NCBI RefSeq assembly: GCF_902506605.1
Contig: NZ_LR733979.1
Coordinates: 321,468 to 385,467 of the forward strand
Reading direction: 5' to 3'
DNA: 64,000 nucleotides
Source of the DNA: Sphingomonas sp. AX6
GTDB taxonomy: Bacteria; Pseudomonadota; Alphaproteobacteria; Sphingomonadales; Sphingomonadaceae
In this document: positions 1 through 8,551 of the stretch, piece after piece
Layout: each line of letters starts with the position of its first letter
Numbering within the stretch: the stretch's first letter is position 1
The notes under the pieces: model-generated
The model's input: the letters and a program-made list of their open reading frames with translations, nothing else
Databases searched by the model: none
Told to the model about the DNA's origin: nothing
Position numbers and translations under genes: made by a program

Positions 1-1
1 C

Positions 2-778
2 GCGCTTGCGGTCTGGGTCCACCAGTTCGCGGTCTTCGAGATTTCATGGGCTTGGTACTGGTTCGTCATCGCCTTCGTGCTCGACGATCTGGCTTACTAC
101 GTCTTTCACCGATCGGCGCACCGGGTGCGGTGGTTCTGGGCGAGCCATGTCATCCACCACAGTTCGCAGCATTATAATCTGTCGACCGCGCTGCGTCAGA
201 CCTGGACCGGCTTTTTCTCCGCCACCTTCCTCTTTCGCCTGCCGCTGTTCCTGATCGGCTTTCCGCCAGCGATGGTGTTCTTCGTCGCGGCGCTGAACCT
301 GGTCTATCAATTCTGGATCCATACTGAGACGATTGGGCGGATGCCGCGCTGGTTCGAGGCGGTGATGAACACGCCGTCGCACCACCGCGTCCATCATGCG
401 ACCAATCCGCGCTATCTCGACAGCAACTATGCGGGCGTGTTCATCGTCTGGGACCGAATGTTCGGGACGTTCGTGGCCGAACGCGATGAGGATCGACCGC
501 GCTATGGCATCGTCCGCAACCTGGGCAGCTTCAACATATTATGGGCGGCATTCCACGAATGGATCGGCATCGCGCGCGACGTGAAGGCCGCGCCGGACTG
601 GCGCGCCCGCACAGGCTATATCTTCGGACCACCCGGCTGGAGCCATGACGGCAGCCGCGACACCAGCGATACGATCCGCCAAAAATGGCGGGCGCGAGAG
701 GAGCAGGGGACATGGAAGAGGTCGACTATATCGTCGTCGGTGGCGGATCGGGCGGAAGCGCCGTCGCGGGTCGCCTAG
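2..778 (+). CDS. Sterol desaturase / fatty acid hydroxylase family protein (5' partial)
   Basis: This is an integral-membrane di-iron hydroxylase of the sterol desaturase superfamily. The three histidine clusters that bind the iron pair are all visible: HRSAH, HVIHH and HRVHH, interleaved with hydrophobic segments. The frame is open to the first bases of the window, so the true start lies upstream; about 258 residues are visible and family members usually run to 280-330. The substrate (sterol, carotenoid or fatty acid) cannot be read from the sequence. The 3' end overlaps the start of the GMC oxidoreductase by 67 bases, so the two are probably co-transcribed and may act on the same lipid. Confidence 0.9.
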   Translation, partial: ALAVWVHQFAVFEISWAWYWFVIAFVLDDLAYYVFHRSAHRVRWFWASHVIHHSSQHYNLSTALRQTWTGFFSATFLFRLPLFLIGFPPAMVFFVAALNLVYQFWIHTETIGRMPRWFEAVMNTPSHHRVHHATNPRYLDSNYAGVFIVWDRMFGTFVAERDEDRPRYGIVRNLGSFNILWAAFHEWIGIARDVKAAPDWRARTGYIFGPPGWSHDGSRDTSDTIRQKWRAREEQGTWKRSTISSSVADRAEAPSRVA

Positions 779-2295
779 CCGAAGACGCGCGCACGACCGT
801 CGCGGTGCTGGAGGCGGGCGGGCGCAATGACGGGTGGAAGACCGTCATGCCCGGCATGATGCCGTTCCAGCAGGAAGGCACCAACTGGCGCTTCGACACC
901 GTGCCGCAGGTCGGGCTGAACGGCAGACGGGGATACCAGCCGCGCGGACGCGGGATGGGCGGATCGAGCGCGATCAACGCGATGCTCTATGTGCGCGGCC
1001 ATCCGTGGGATTACGACAATTGGGAAAGGCTGGGCTGCAGCGGTTGGGGCTGGGATGATGTGCTGCCGGTGTTCAAGCGTGCGGAAACCAATGTGCGCGG
1101 GAGCGACGCATTTCACGGCGACAGCGGCCCGCTGCATGTCAGCGATCAGGACTATGCGCACCCCGGCAGCCGCGCGTTCATCGAGGCGGCGGAGAGCCTG
1201 CAAATCCCGTTCAACCCCGATTTCAACGGTGTGCGTCAGGAAGGCGTCGGCCTGTATCAAGTGACGCAGAAAAAGGGCGAACGCTGGTCGGCGGCGCGCG
1301 CCTATCTGGGCGACGGCAAGCCGCCTGCCAATGTGAAAATCCTGACCGATGTCATCGCGGAGCGCGTGGTGTTCGACGATGGCCGTGCGGTCGGCGTTAC
1401 CTATTCGCGCGGTGGAGAGGCGCACACCATTCGCGCGCGGCGTGGCGTCGTGCTGGCGGGCGGGGTGTTCGGGACACCGCAACTGCTGATGCTGTCGGGG
1501 ATCGGGCCGGGTGCGCATCTTCGTGACCACGGCATCGACGTGCAGATCGACCGCGCGGCGGTGGGGTCGGATTTGCAGGATCACCTCGATTATACCGCTG
1601 CGTTCGAGACGCCGGGGGACCTGTTCCTGGGTCGATCGCTGAAAGGTTCGATGCGCTCGCTGGGGCAGATGTGGGAGTGGTTTCGCAAACGCACCGGCGC
1701 GATGACCACGCCCTATGCGGAGGCGGGGGCATTCCTGTCGTCTCAGCCGGGACTGCCGGCGCCCGACCTGCAACTCCATTTCCTGATCGCGATCGTCGAG
1801 GATCATGGCCGGACCAAGGTGCCGGGGCATGGGTTTAGCTGCCACGCCTGTGTGTTGCGTCCCGAAAGCCGGGGAACGGTGCGGCTGGCGTCCGCCGATG
1901 CGCGTGCTGCACCGTTGATCGACCCGGCCTTTCTGACCGATCGCCGCGACGTCGACCTGCTGATGAAAGGGGTGCGGGCGATGTACCGTATCCTGGAACA
2001 GCCCCAGATGACGCAGTATCAGGGACGCGACCGCTATCCCGTCGACCTCGACGACGACGACGCGCTGGAGGCACTGATCCGGTCGCGGGCGGACACCATC
2101 TATCATCCCGTCGGCACCGCACGGATGGGGGGCGATGCGGATGCCGTGTGCGATTCGCGGTTGAAGGTCCGCGGCGTGGACGGGCTGTGGATCGGCGACG
2201 CATCGATCATGCCGCGGCTGGTGGGGGGGAATACCAATGCGCCGTCGATCATGATCGGCGAGCGGTGTGCGGCGTTCGTGCGGGGGGATGGTTAG
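712..2295 (+). CDS. GMC family FAD-dependent oxidoreductase (choline/alcohol dehydrogenase-like)
   Basis: The 527-residue flavoprotein opens with the FAD-binding loop VVGGGSGGSAVAGRL, carries the first GMC signature (GMGGSSAINAMLYVRG) near residue 85 and ends with the family's HPVGTARMG and GGNTNAPS segments that hold the catalytic His and Asn. GMC enzymes oxidise alcohols at a C-OH group; choline dehydrogenase is the best known, but the neighbouring hydroxylase suggests a hydrophobic alcohol substrate instead (inference). I chose the ATG at 712 because GAGGAGCAGGGG precedes it and the FAD loop follows immediately; an ATG at 685 is in frame but adds only nine residues and lacks a better site. 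Confidence 0.92.
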   Translation: MEEVDYIVVGGGSGGSAVAGRLAEDARTTVAVLEAGGRNDGWKTVMPGMMPFQQEGTNWRFDTVPQVGLNGRRGYQPRGRGMGGSSAINAMLYVRGHPWDYDNWERLGCSGWGWDDVLPVFKRAETNVRGSDAFHGDSGPLHVSDQDYAHPGSRAFIEAAESLQIPFNPDFNGVRQEGVGLYQVTQKKGERWSAARAYLGDGKPPANVKILTDVIAERVVFDDGRAVGVTYSRGGEAHTIRARRGVVLAGGVFGTPQLLMLSGIGPGAHLRDHGIDVQIDRAAVGSDLQDHLDYTAAFETPGDLFLGRSLKGSMRSLGQMWEWFRKRTGAMTTPYAEAGAFLSSQPGLPAPDLQLHFLIAIVEDHGRTKVPGHGFSCHACVLRPESRGTVRLASADARAAPLIDPAFLTDRRDVDLLMKGVRAMYRILEQPQMTQYQGRDRYPVDLDDDDALEALIRSRADTIYHPVGTARMGGDADAVCDSRLKVRGVDGLWIGDASIMPRLVGGNTNAPSIMIGERCAAFVRGDG

Positions 2296-2296
2296 A

Positions 2297-2316
2297 TTGG
2301 CGTCTATAAGCGCCAA
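2297..2316. terminator. Short hairpin just after the GMC gene
   Basis: TTGGCG pairs with CGCCAA around an 8-base loop, starting 2 bases after the stop codon. No T-run follows, so it is a weak terminator candidate or an mRNA-end hairpin only. Confidence 0.3.
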
Positions 2317-2336
2317 CCCCACTCCTCACCTCTCCA

Positions 2337-2491
2337 CCCGTTTGTGCTGAGTAGAGACCGAGTAGCTCCGAAGGAGCGTATCGAGGGCGCGTATCGAAGT
2401 ACGGATTTGGGCGCTCTGGCTTGGCCTCCTTCGATACGCCCTCTCGATACGCGGCTACGCCGCTACTCGATGGCTACTCAGGACAAACGGG
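2337..2491. repeat. 155-bp compound intergenic palindrome
   Basis: The outer arms (CCCGTTTGTGCTGAGTAG and its inverse) match over 18 bases with one mismatch. A second nested pair of GTATCGA-containing arms lies inside. The outer CCCGTTTGTGCTGAG sequence resembles the ends of the palindromes at 46821 and 59746, so this is probably a longer member of that family. It fills most of the gap between the GMC gene and the convergent DUF1489 gene and contains no credible coding frame. Confidence 0.75.
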
Positions 2492-2509
2492 GGAGAGAGG
2501 CGAAGATAG

Positions 2510-2911
2510 CTACAACAACGCCAGCGCGTTTAGCTTCCCGACCAGCGCGAGCGGCATCGCCGCCACCCCTTCGCCATCGCCACCCATATCCACGGGCGCA
2601 TCGGCGCCCTCGAGATAGCGCCAGCCCTGATGTGCGCGCTTTGGGCGCGGATTGACCAGGATCAGGCGCGGTTCGAGATGGATCGCGACTCGCCCCCCTT
2701 CGGCCTCTCCAAATCTCAGGATCGGCGAGCGTGCGACGAGTTGGTGCTTGATGATCCAGTAGAGCGAGCCGCCGTCGATTTCGGCCACGCGTTTGGGCAG
2801 GTAGCGCGTGGTCAGTACCAGCCCGCCTTCGGACTCGCGCAGAGCGATGCGGTCGCGCAGATGCTCCAGGCTGTCATGACCGTAAGCGACTTTTGTGAGG
2901 TGAAGCGGCAC
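2510..2911 (-). CDS. DUF1489 family protein
   Basis: This 133-residue soluble protein matches the pattern of DUF1489, a family of unknown function nearly confined to Alphaproteobacteria: an N-terminal MPLHLTKVAYG, a central TRYLPKR segment, and a GSLYWIIKHQLVARSPIL stretch. Its length is normal for the family. It has no signal peptide or membrane segment. It is followed upstream (on the same strand) by mgtE with a 36-base gap, so the two may form one transcript. No function can be given. Confidence 0.85.
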   Translation of the reverse strand: MPLHLTKVAYGHDSLEHLRDRIALRESEGGLVLTTRYLPKRVAEIDGGSLYWIIKHQLVARSPILRFGEAEGGRVAIHLEPRLILVNPRPKRAHQGWRYLEGADAPVDMGGDGEGVAAMPLALVGKLNALALL

Positions 2912-2947
2912 CGGTGCGATTTGGGCGGACGAGCGCCCGCGATCAAG

Positions 2948-4357
2948 TCAATTGCCGACCAACCCGGTCGCGACCGCCAGTCCCAGAAACGCCAGAAAGC
3001 CGATCGAATCGGTGATCATCGTCACGAATACCGAGGATGCGACCGCGGGATCCTGATCCAGCCGTTCCAGCACGACGGGCACCAGCACCCCGGCCAGTCC
3101 CGCGACGAGCACGTTGATGACCATTGCGGAGGCAATGACGATACCGAGTTGCACGTCGCCGAAGAACGCCGCCGCGCCCAGCCCGATCAGCACCGCGATC
3201 GTCGCGCCGTTCAACACCGCGAGCAGGATTTCGCGGCGAATCGTCCGCGCGGTGTTCGACTGGGTCAGCTGATTGGTGGCGAGCGCGCGGACCGCGACTG
3301 CCATAGTCTGCGTGCCCGCATTGCCACCGATCGATGCGACGATCGGCATCAGCACCGCCAGCGCCACCATCTCTTCGATGGCTGCGCCGAAATAGGCGAT
3401 GATCCCCGAGGCGACGAGCGCAGTGAACAGATTGGCGATCAGCCACCGCACGCGCGCGGTATAGCTGTCGCGGATCGGTTCGTTGATGTCGCCTTCGCCT
3501 GCGCCCGACATCAGCAGCGCGTCTTCGCCGGCTTCTTCGGAGATGATGTGGACCACGTCATCGACCGTAATCATGCCGACCAGCCGCCCGCTCGCATCGG
3601 TGACGGCCGCCGAGATCAACCCGTATTTCTGGAAGCGCAGCGCGACTTCTTCCTGGTCCATATCGACCGGGATCAGCGTCTGTTCGCGCTTCATCACGTC
3701 GCCGATCGCGACGGAGCGCGGCGTGCGGAGGATCCAGGACAGGTTGCAGGTGCCGACCGGGTGGTGGGCGGGATCGACGACAAAGATTTCCCAAAAGTCG
3801 GTCGTCAACTGATCGTCGGCGCGCAGGAAATCGATCGCGTCGCCGACGGTCCAATGCTCGGGCACCGCAATCAGCTCACGCTGCATCAAGCGACCGGCGG
3901 ATTCCTCCGGATAGCTAAGCGCCTCCTCAATCGCGGCGCGATCGTCGGGGTCTAGCGCACGCAGCACCGCCTGCTGCTCGTCGGCCTCCATATCCTCGAT
4001 GATCGCAACCGCGTCGTCGGTGTCGAGGTCCGAGGTCAGGTGTGCGACCTGATGCGGCTCCAATGCGTCGATCAGTTCCTCGCGGACCCAATCGTTCATT
4101 TCGGCGAGCACGTCGCCGTCGATCAGGTCGGCGATGGCGGAGGCCAACGCGGCACGCTGATCGCCCGGCGTCAGCTCGATCAGATCGGCGATGTCGGCGG
4201 GGTGGAGCCGTTCGACCTTTTCGCGTGCGGCCTCACCGTCGCCTGCCTCGACTGCGGCCAGAACGGCGCGGACGAATTCGGGTTTAAGGCGATCGTCCTC
4301 GTCGAGTTCGCTGGTCCGCGCCTCAATGGCCTCGCGGGAAAATTCGGTCTCGCTCAT
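2948..4357 (-). CDS. mgtE: Magnesium transporter MgtE
   Basis: MgtE is a dimeric Mg2+ channel of the inner membrane. The 469-residue protein has the expected order: an acidic alpha-helical N domain (residues about 30-130), paired CBS domains (about 140-265) that sense cytoplasmic Mg2+, and five hydrophobic segments from about residue 290 containing the pore motif region PIVASIGGNAGTQT. The start at 4357 is preceded by GGAGG 8 bases upstream; an in-frame ATG at 4429 would add 24 residues without homology to the family. It runs divergently from the isomerase gene at 4497. Confidence 0.95.
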   Translation of the reverse strand: MSETEFSREAIEARTSELDEDDRLKPEFVRAVLAAVEAGDGEAAREKVERLHPADIADLIELTPGDQRAALASAIADLIDGDVLAEMNDWVREELIDALEPHQVAHLTSDLDTDDAVAIIEDMEADEQQAVLRALDPDDRAAIEEALSYPEESAGRLMQRELIAVPEHWTVGDAIDFLRADDQLTTDFWEIFVVDPAHHPVGTCNLSWILRTPRSVAIGDVMKREQTLIPVDMDQEEVALRFQKYGLISAAVTDASGRLVGMITVDDVVHIISEEAGEDALLMSGAGEGDINEPIRDSYTARVRWLIANLFTALVASGIIAYFGAAIEEMVALAVLMPIVASIGGNAGTQTMAVAVRALATNQLTQSNTARTIRREILLAVLNGATIAVLIGLGAAAFFGDVQLGIVIASAMVINVLVAGLAGVLVPVVLERLDQDPAVASSVFVTMITDSIGFLAFLGLAVATGLVGN

Positions 4358-4496
4358 CGTTCGACCTCCACGCGGGGTTTCCAAGGGGTTGGGCTGCGCT
4401 TCTCTAGCGAGTGGGAACTCCCCTGCCAATGGACCGCTTTACCTGAAGGACCGCGCCCATTAGGCGCGTTGCCATTCCCATCCACGGAGATTATCA

Positions 4497-4943
4497 ATGG
4501 CCGAAACCCTGACCCTGACGCTCGACACCGGCGACGTCACGATCCGCCTGCGCCCCGACCTGGCCCCCCAGCACGTCGAACGCATCACCGAACTGGCAAG
4601 CGACGGTTTCTACGATGGCGTGGTGTTCCACCGCGTGATCGACGGCTTCATGGCGCAGGGCGGCGATCCCACCGGCACCGGCACCAGCGGTTCGGACAAG
4701 CCCGACATTCCGGCGGAATTCTCGAAGGAGCCACACAAGCGCGGCGTATGTTCGATGGCGCGGACGATGGACCCCAACTCGGCCAACAGCCAGTTCTTCA
4801 TCTGCCTCGACGATGCGCGCTTCCTTGACGGGCAATATACCGTGTGGGGCGAAGTGACCGACGGCATGGAACATGTCGACAAGCTGCCCAAGGGCGAACC
4901 ACCCCGCACGCCGGGCAAGATCGTCAAGGCGACCGTGGCGTAA
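4497..4943 (+). CDS. Cyclophilin-type peptidyl-prolyl cis-trans isomerase
   Basis: A 148-residue cytoplasmic cyclophilin that speeds proline isomerisation during folding. The active-site segments are present: FHRVIDGFMAQGGDP near residue 42, and SQFFICL near residue 99. No signal peptide precedes the domain, so it is the cytoplasmic (PpiB-like) type rather than the periplasmic PpiA. An AGATTATCA spacer with only a weak ribosome-binding site precedes the ATG. Confidence 0.95.
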   Translation: MAETLTLTLDTGDVTIRLRPDLAPQHVERITELASDGFYDGVVFHRVIDGFMAQGGDPTGTGTSGSDKPDIPAEFSKEPHKRGVCSMARTMDPNSANSQFFICLDDARFLDGQYTVWGEVTDGMEHVDKLPKGEPPRTPGKIVKATVA

Positions 4944-4949
4944 CCAAAC

Positions 4950-5031
4950 CCCATTTACATTGAACCTGTCGAAATGCTGTCCTTCTTTCCTGGAAAGAAA
5001 ACGGATGGCGTTTCGGCGGGCTCGGCACGAA
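4950..5031. repeat. Degenerate copy of the TGTCGAA...TGTCCTTCTT palindrome family
   Basis: The stretch keeps the order of the better copies at 46821 and 59746 (a CTGTCGAAATGCTGTCCTTCTT-like left arm, a short loop, a decayed AAAGAAAACGG right arm and a terminal GGCACGAAC), but with several mismatches. It lies between the convergent stops of the isomerase and LysR genes. Confidence 0.5.
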
Positions 5032-5036
5032 CCGAT

Positions 5037-5930
5037 TTAGGAGGGTTGCTGGGCTCCGAACGCCTCGACCAGCCAGTCGTGGAACAGCTTTACCGGGCGC
5101 TGCGATAGCGCGCGCGGGCGGCAGACGAACCAGTAGCTATACCCCGAATCGACCGCACGCCCGAACAGGTTGACGATGCGCGGGTCGCGGGCTTCCTCGA
5201 AGTGAGATTCGAACATGAAGGCGATGCCCAGCCCCTGGGCTGCCGCCTCCAGCATCAGCGCGCCTGAATCGAAATGGTCGATCGCTGCGGGCTCGAGATG
5301 TGGATGGCCCATGCCTTCGCGCCAGATTTCGAACGTCGTCGGCATGTCGCGGTGGATCAGGATGGTTTGACCGGCCAATTGCCGCGGATCGGTGATCGGG
5401 TCGTCGCCTTCCACCACTGCCCGCGCCGCGATCGCGAACACGCGGTTTCGGTTCAGCCGCACCGAATAATAGGCCGGATCGACGCTTTCGCTCAGCACGA
5501 TCGCGGCATCAATCCCCTCCCCCAGCCGCGATGCACCGTGGGCGGCGGTATCGACGTCGAGGTGCAGTTCGGGATGGCGACGGCGAAGCTCCGGCAATTT
5601 GGGAAGCAATTGTTGCGAGGCAAACAACGACAGAACGCTTAATCGCAGCCGCATCACCCCGACGCCACTGGTCGTGGCCTCGATCGCATCGGACATCGCG
5701 TCGAGCGCAGGGGCAAGCTGGCCGATCAACCGTTCGCCGTCAGCGTTGAGCACCATCGCCTGACGTCGCCGGTCGAACAGGCTGCGCCCCATGAATCGTT
5801 CCAGAGTCTGGATACGGCGGCTGAGCGCAGGCGAGGACAAAGCGAGTTCCTCTGCCGCCGCCTTGATCGACCCCAGCCGCGCGACATGCACGAACGCTTC
5901 GATCGCGGACAAGGGAGGCAGCCTGCGCAT
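5037..5930 (-). CDS. LysR family transcriptional regulator (GcvA-like)
   Basis: A 297-residue LysR regulator. The N-terminal winged helix (PPLSAIEAFVHVARLGSIKAAAEELALS, residues 4-31; SPALSRRIQTLE recognition helix) is followed by a periplasmic-binding-protein-like effector domain. The FDRRRQAMVLNADGE stretch is typical of the GcvA/AmpR branch. The ATG at 5930 is preferred over 5975 because the MRRLPPLSAIEAF opening is the family's usual start. It is divergent from the candidate sRNA and the CDC48 gene, and an inverted repeat in that shared gap is a likely binding site. The effector is unknown. Confidence 0.9.
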   Translation of the reverse strand: MRRLPPLSAIEAFVHVARLGSIKAAAEELALSSPALSRRIQTLERFMGRSLFDRRRQAMVLNADGERLIGQLAPALDAMSDAIEATTSGVGVMRLRLSVLSLFASQQLLPKLPELRRRHPELHLDVDTAAHGASRLGEGIDAAIVLSESVDPAYYSVRLNRNRVFAIAARAVVEGDDPITDPRQLAGQTILIHRDMPTTFEIWREGMGHPHLEPAAIDHFDSGALMLEAAAQGLGIAFMFESHFEEARDPRIVNLFGRAVDSGYSYWFVCRPRALSQRPVKLFHDWLVEAFGAQQPS

Positions 5931-5959
5931 CGCGATATTGTGCGCCGCGACATTGCAAT

Positions 5960-6010
5960 TTGCAACCGATACCACGGTGGACCGCGCCGGGTTACCGGTA
6001 TCAATTGCAA
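5960..6010. promoter_or_regulatory. Candidate LysR operator / divergent promoter region
   Basis: TTGCAACCGATACC (5960-5973) and GGTATCAATTGCAA (5997-6010) are inverted copies matching at 12 of 14 positions, separated by 23 bases. They lie 30-80 bases upstream of the LysR start and just before the candidate sRNA. Paired dyads like this upstream of a LysR gene usually bind its product; that link is inference. Confidence 0.5.
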
Positions 6011-6040
6011 AAAACGCAACTTACCCTGTTTATTTCGCAC

Positions 6041-6137
6041 TTGCACAATATGCCGCACCGCCGCAAAAAGAACGGGCCTTTCAGGCATCCTCTCCTAAAC
6101 CTTTCACGGCCGGTCCCCAGGGATCGGCCTTTTTTTT
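6041..6137 (+). ncRNA. Candidate small RNA ending in a strong intrinsic terminator (suhB/MmgR-like)
   Basis: In the 330-base gap between LysR and CDC48 there is a region with no plausible reading frame that ends in a 10-bp GC-rich hairpin and eight T residues. Just before the hairpin is a single-stranded CU-rich block, GGCATCCTCTCCT, which can pair with Shine-Dalgarno sequences. This layout (anti-SD loop, then terminator) is that of the alphaproteobacterial suhB/MmgR (alpha-r8) sRNA family; the resemblance is from memory and is unverified. A TTGCAA -35-like and TTTATT -10-like pair (6005-6034, 18-base spacing) would place the 5' end near 6041. Confidence 0.55.
6108..6137 (+). terminator. Rho-independent terminator
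   Basis: GGCCGGTCCC (6108-6117) pairs with GGGATCGGCC (6120-6129) with one G-U pair, followed directly by eight T residues. This is the clearest intrinsic terminator in the window. It lies 125 bases upstream of the CDC48 start, so it ends a separate short transcript or attenuates read-through. Confidence 0.85.
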
Positions 6138-6262
6138 GGCGTGCTCCCGCTCGCGCTCATCGCCGAGGGGCGATCACACAACGAAGCCCGTATGCTGGCG
6201 AATTACGGACCCCCACCCTATCTCCCGCGTTCGAGATTAAACGACTGGCGGGAGGACGGCGC

Positions 6263-8551
6263 GTGGCCGATCAGGAAAGCGATACGATCAAGCTTCAGGT
6301 GGCCAATTCACGGCCCGACGATTCGGGGCGCGGTCTGGCGCGGCTGCCGCGATCGATCATGGCGCAACTGGGCGTGACCGAAGGCGATATCGTCGAGCTG
6401 ATCGGCAAGCGCGTGACGCCCGCGCGCGTCGTCTTCCCCTATCCCGAGGACGAGACCATCCAGGTCGTCCGCATCGACGGGCTCCAGCGCGCCAATGCCG
6501 GGGTCGGGTCGGGCGATTTCGTCGAAATCCGCAAGAGCGATCCCAAGCCCGCGACTCGCGTCGTGCTTGCCCCTGCGCAAAAGAATCTCCGCCTCGAAGG
6601 GTCTTCGCCTGCGCTTCAGCGCACCTTCGCCGGGCGTCCGATGTGTCAGGGCGATACCGTCGCCACCGTAGGGCAACAGCGAGTCGGGGATATCCCGCCG
6701 CATGTCGCGCAATATCTGCGCGCGCCCGCCTATGCGCTTCAGGAAATCCGGCTGACCGTGGTCCAGACCGTGCCCAAGGGCGTGGTCCAGATCGACGAGA
6801 ATACCGAGATCGAACTGCGCGCCGATTATCAGGAAGCGCAGGAAACCCGCCGCGCCGACGTTACCTATGACGATATCGGCGGGATGGCGGCGACGATCGA
6901 CCAGTTGCGCGAGATGGTCGAGCTTCCCCTGCGCTACCCGGAATTGTTCGAACGGCTGGGGGTGGAACCGCCCAAGGGCGTGCTGCTCCACGGTCCCCCC
7001 GGCACCGGCAAGACGCGACTAGCGCGCGCGGTCGCCAATGAATCGGATGCCGAATTCTTCCTGATCAACGGCCCCGAGATCATGGGATCGGCCTACGGCG
7101 AGTCCGAAAAGCGGCTGCGCGAGGTATTCGAGGAAGCCGCCAAGTCCGCGCCCTCCATCGTGTTCATCGACGAAATCGATTCGATCGCGCCCAAACGCGG
7201 CCAAGTGTCGGGCGAGGCCGAGAAGCGCCTCGTCGCGCAATTGCTGACGCTGATGGATGGGCTGGAGGCGCGCGCCAATCTGGTCGTGATCGCCGCCACC
7301 AACCGCCCCGAGGCAATCGACGAGGCATTGCGCCGTCCTGGCCGCTTCGACCGCGAAATCGTCGTCGGCGTGCCCGATGAGCGCGGCCGTCGCGAAATCC
7401 TGGGCATCCATACCCGCGGCATGCCGCTGGGCGAGCGGGTCGATCTCGACGAACTGGCGCGCACCACATTCGGTTTCGTCGGTGCCGATCTGGCGGCGCT
7501 GACCCGCGAAGCCGCGATCGAGGCGGTGCGGCGGATCATGCCGCAACTCAACCTTTCCGAACGGACGATCCCACCCGAGGTGCTCGACAATCTGTCGGTC
7601 ACGCGTGAGGATTTCGTCGATGCGCTGAAACGCGTGCAGCCGTCGGCGATGCGCGAAGTCATGGTCCAAAAGCCGAATGTCCGCTGGGAGGATATCGGCG
7701 GGCTGGGCGATGCGCAGGCACGGCTGAAGGAAGGCGTGGAATTGCCGCTGAAAGACCCCGACGCCTTCCTGCGTCTGGGCATTCGTCCGGCCAAGGGATT
7801 CCTGCTCTACGGCCCGCCCGGCACCGGCAAGACGCTGCTGGCAAAGGCGGTTGCACGTGAGGCGGAGGCCAATTTCATCTCCACCAAATCGTCCGACCTG
7901 CTGAGCAAATGGTATGGCGAAAGCGAGCAGCAGATCGCCAAGCTGTTCGCGCGTGCGCGTCAGGTGGCGCCGTGCGTCATCTTTATCGACGAACTGGATT
8001 CGCTGGTGCCTGCACGCGGCGGCGGGCAGGGCGAGCCGCAAGTGACCGAACGCGTGGTAAACACGATCCTGGCCGAAATGGACGGGCTGGAGGAATTGCA
8101 GTCGATCGTTGTCATCGGCGCGACCAACCGCCCCAACATGATCGACCCGGCGTTGATGCGTCCCGGACGGTTCGACGAAATGGTTTATGTCGGGGTGCCC
8201 GACCAGCCCGGACGGCGGCACATATTGTCGATCCAGACCGAAAAGATGCCGCTGGCCGCCGATGTCGACCTCGACGCGGTTGCAGCGCGCACCGAACGCT
8301 TCACCGGCGCGGATCTGGAGGATGTGGTGCGACGCGCGGGCATGTTCGCGCTGCGCGAATCGCTGTCCACTCGGGAAGTCGCCATGGCGCATTTCGAAAA
8401 GGCGCTGGGCGAATCGCGCGCATCGGTCACGCCCGAGATGGAGGACGAATATCGCCGCATGTCGGCGCAGTTGAAGCAGGAGGCGATGACGCCGCTCGGC
8501 TTTATCTCCCCCGGTCAGGTGACTCCGCGCGGCGAAAAACACCAAGACTGA
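6263..8551 (+). CDS. CDC48/VCP-like tandem AAA+ ATPase
   Basis: A 762-residue protein with the full Cdc48/p97 layout: a double-psi-barrel N domain (residues about 10-185), then two AAA modules, each with Walker A GPPGTGKT (about residues 243 and 516), Walker B (VFIDEID and IFIDELD) and a second region of homology (RRPGRFDRE and MRPGRFDEM). The family forms hexamers that unfold proteins. In archaea and eukaryotes it feeds proteasomes; bacterial copies have no settled partner. The GTG at 6263 is chosen because GGGAGGA sits 8 bases upstream; the open frame upstream to 5960 crosses the sRNA and terminator and is not coding. The last 50 bases overlap the convergent MFS gene. Confidence 0.95.
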   Translation: MADQESDTIKLQVANSRPDDSGRGLARLPRSIMAQLGVTEGDIVELIGKRVTPARVVFPYPEDETIQVVRIDGLQRANAGVGSGDFVEIRKSDPKPATRVVLAPAQKNLRLEGSSPALQRTFAGRPMCQGDTVATVGQQRVGDIPPHVAQYLRAPAYALQEIRLTVVQTVPKGVVQIDENTEIELRADYQEAQETRRADVTYDDIGGMAATIDQLREMVELPLRYPELFERLGVEPPKGVLLHGPPGTGKTRLARAVANESDAEFFLINGPEIMGSAYGESEKRLREVFEEAAKSAPSIVFIDEIDSIAPKRGQVSGEAEKRLVAQLLTLMDGLEARANLVVIAATNRPEAIDEALRRPGRFDREIVVGVPDERGRREILGIHTRGMPLGERVDLDELARTTFGFVGADLAALTREAAIEAVRRIMPQLNLSERTIPPEVLDNLSVTREDFVDALKRVQPSAMREVMVQKPNVRWEDIGGLGDAQARLKEGVELPLKDPDAFLRLGIRPAKGFLLYGPPGTGKTLLAKAVAREAEANFISTKSSDLLSKWYGESEQQIAKLFARARQVAPCVIFIDELDSLVPARGGGQGEPQVTERVVNTILAEMDGLEELQSIVVIGATNRPNMIDPALMRPGRFDEMVYVGVPDQPGRRHILSIQTEKMPLAADVDLDAVAARTERFTGADLEDVVRRAGMFALRESLSTREVAMAHFEKALGESRASVTPEMEDEYRRMSAQLKQEAMTPLGFISPGQVTPRGEKHQD

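Noticed and set aside
2630-3955. A long plus-strand frame over mgtE
   Set aside because: No signature is seen and the minus-strand MgtE is intact with a ribosome-binding site.
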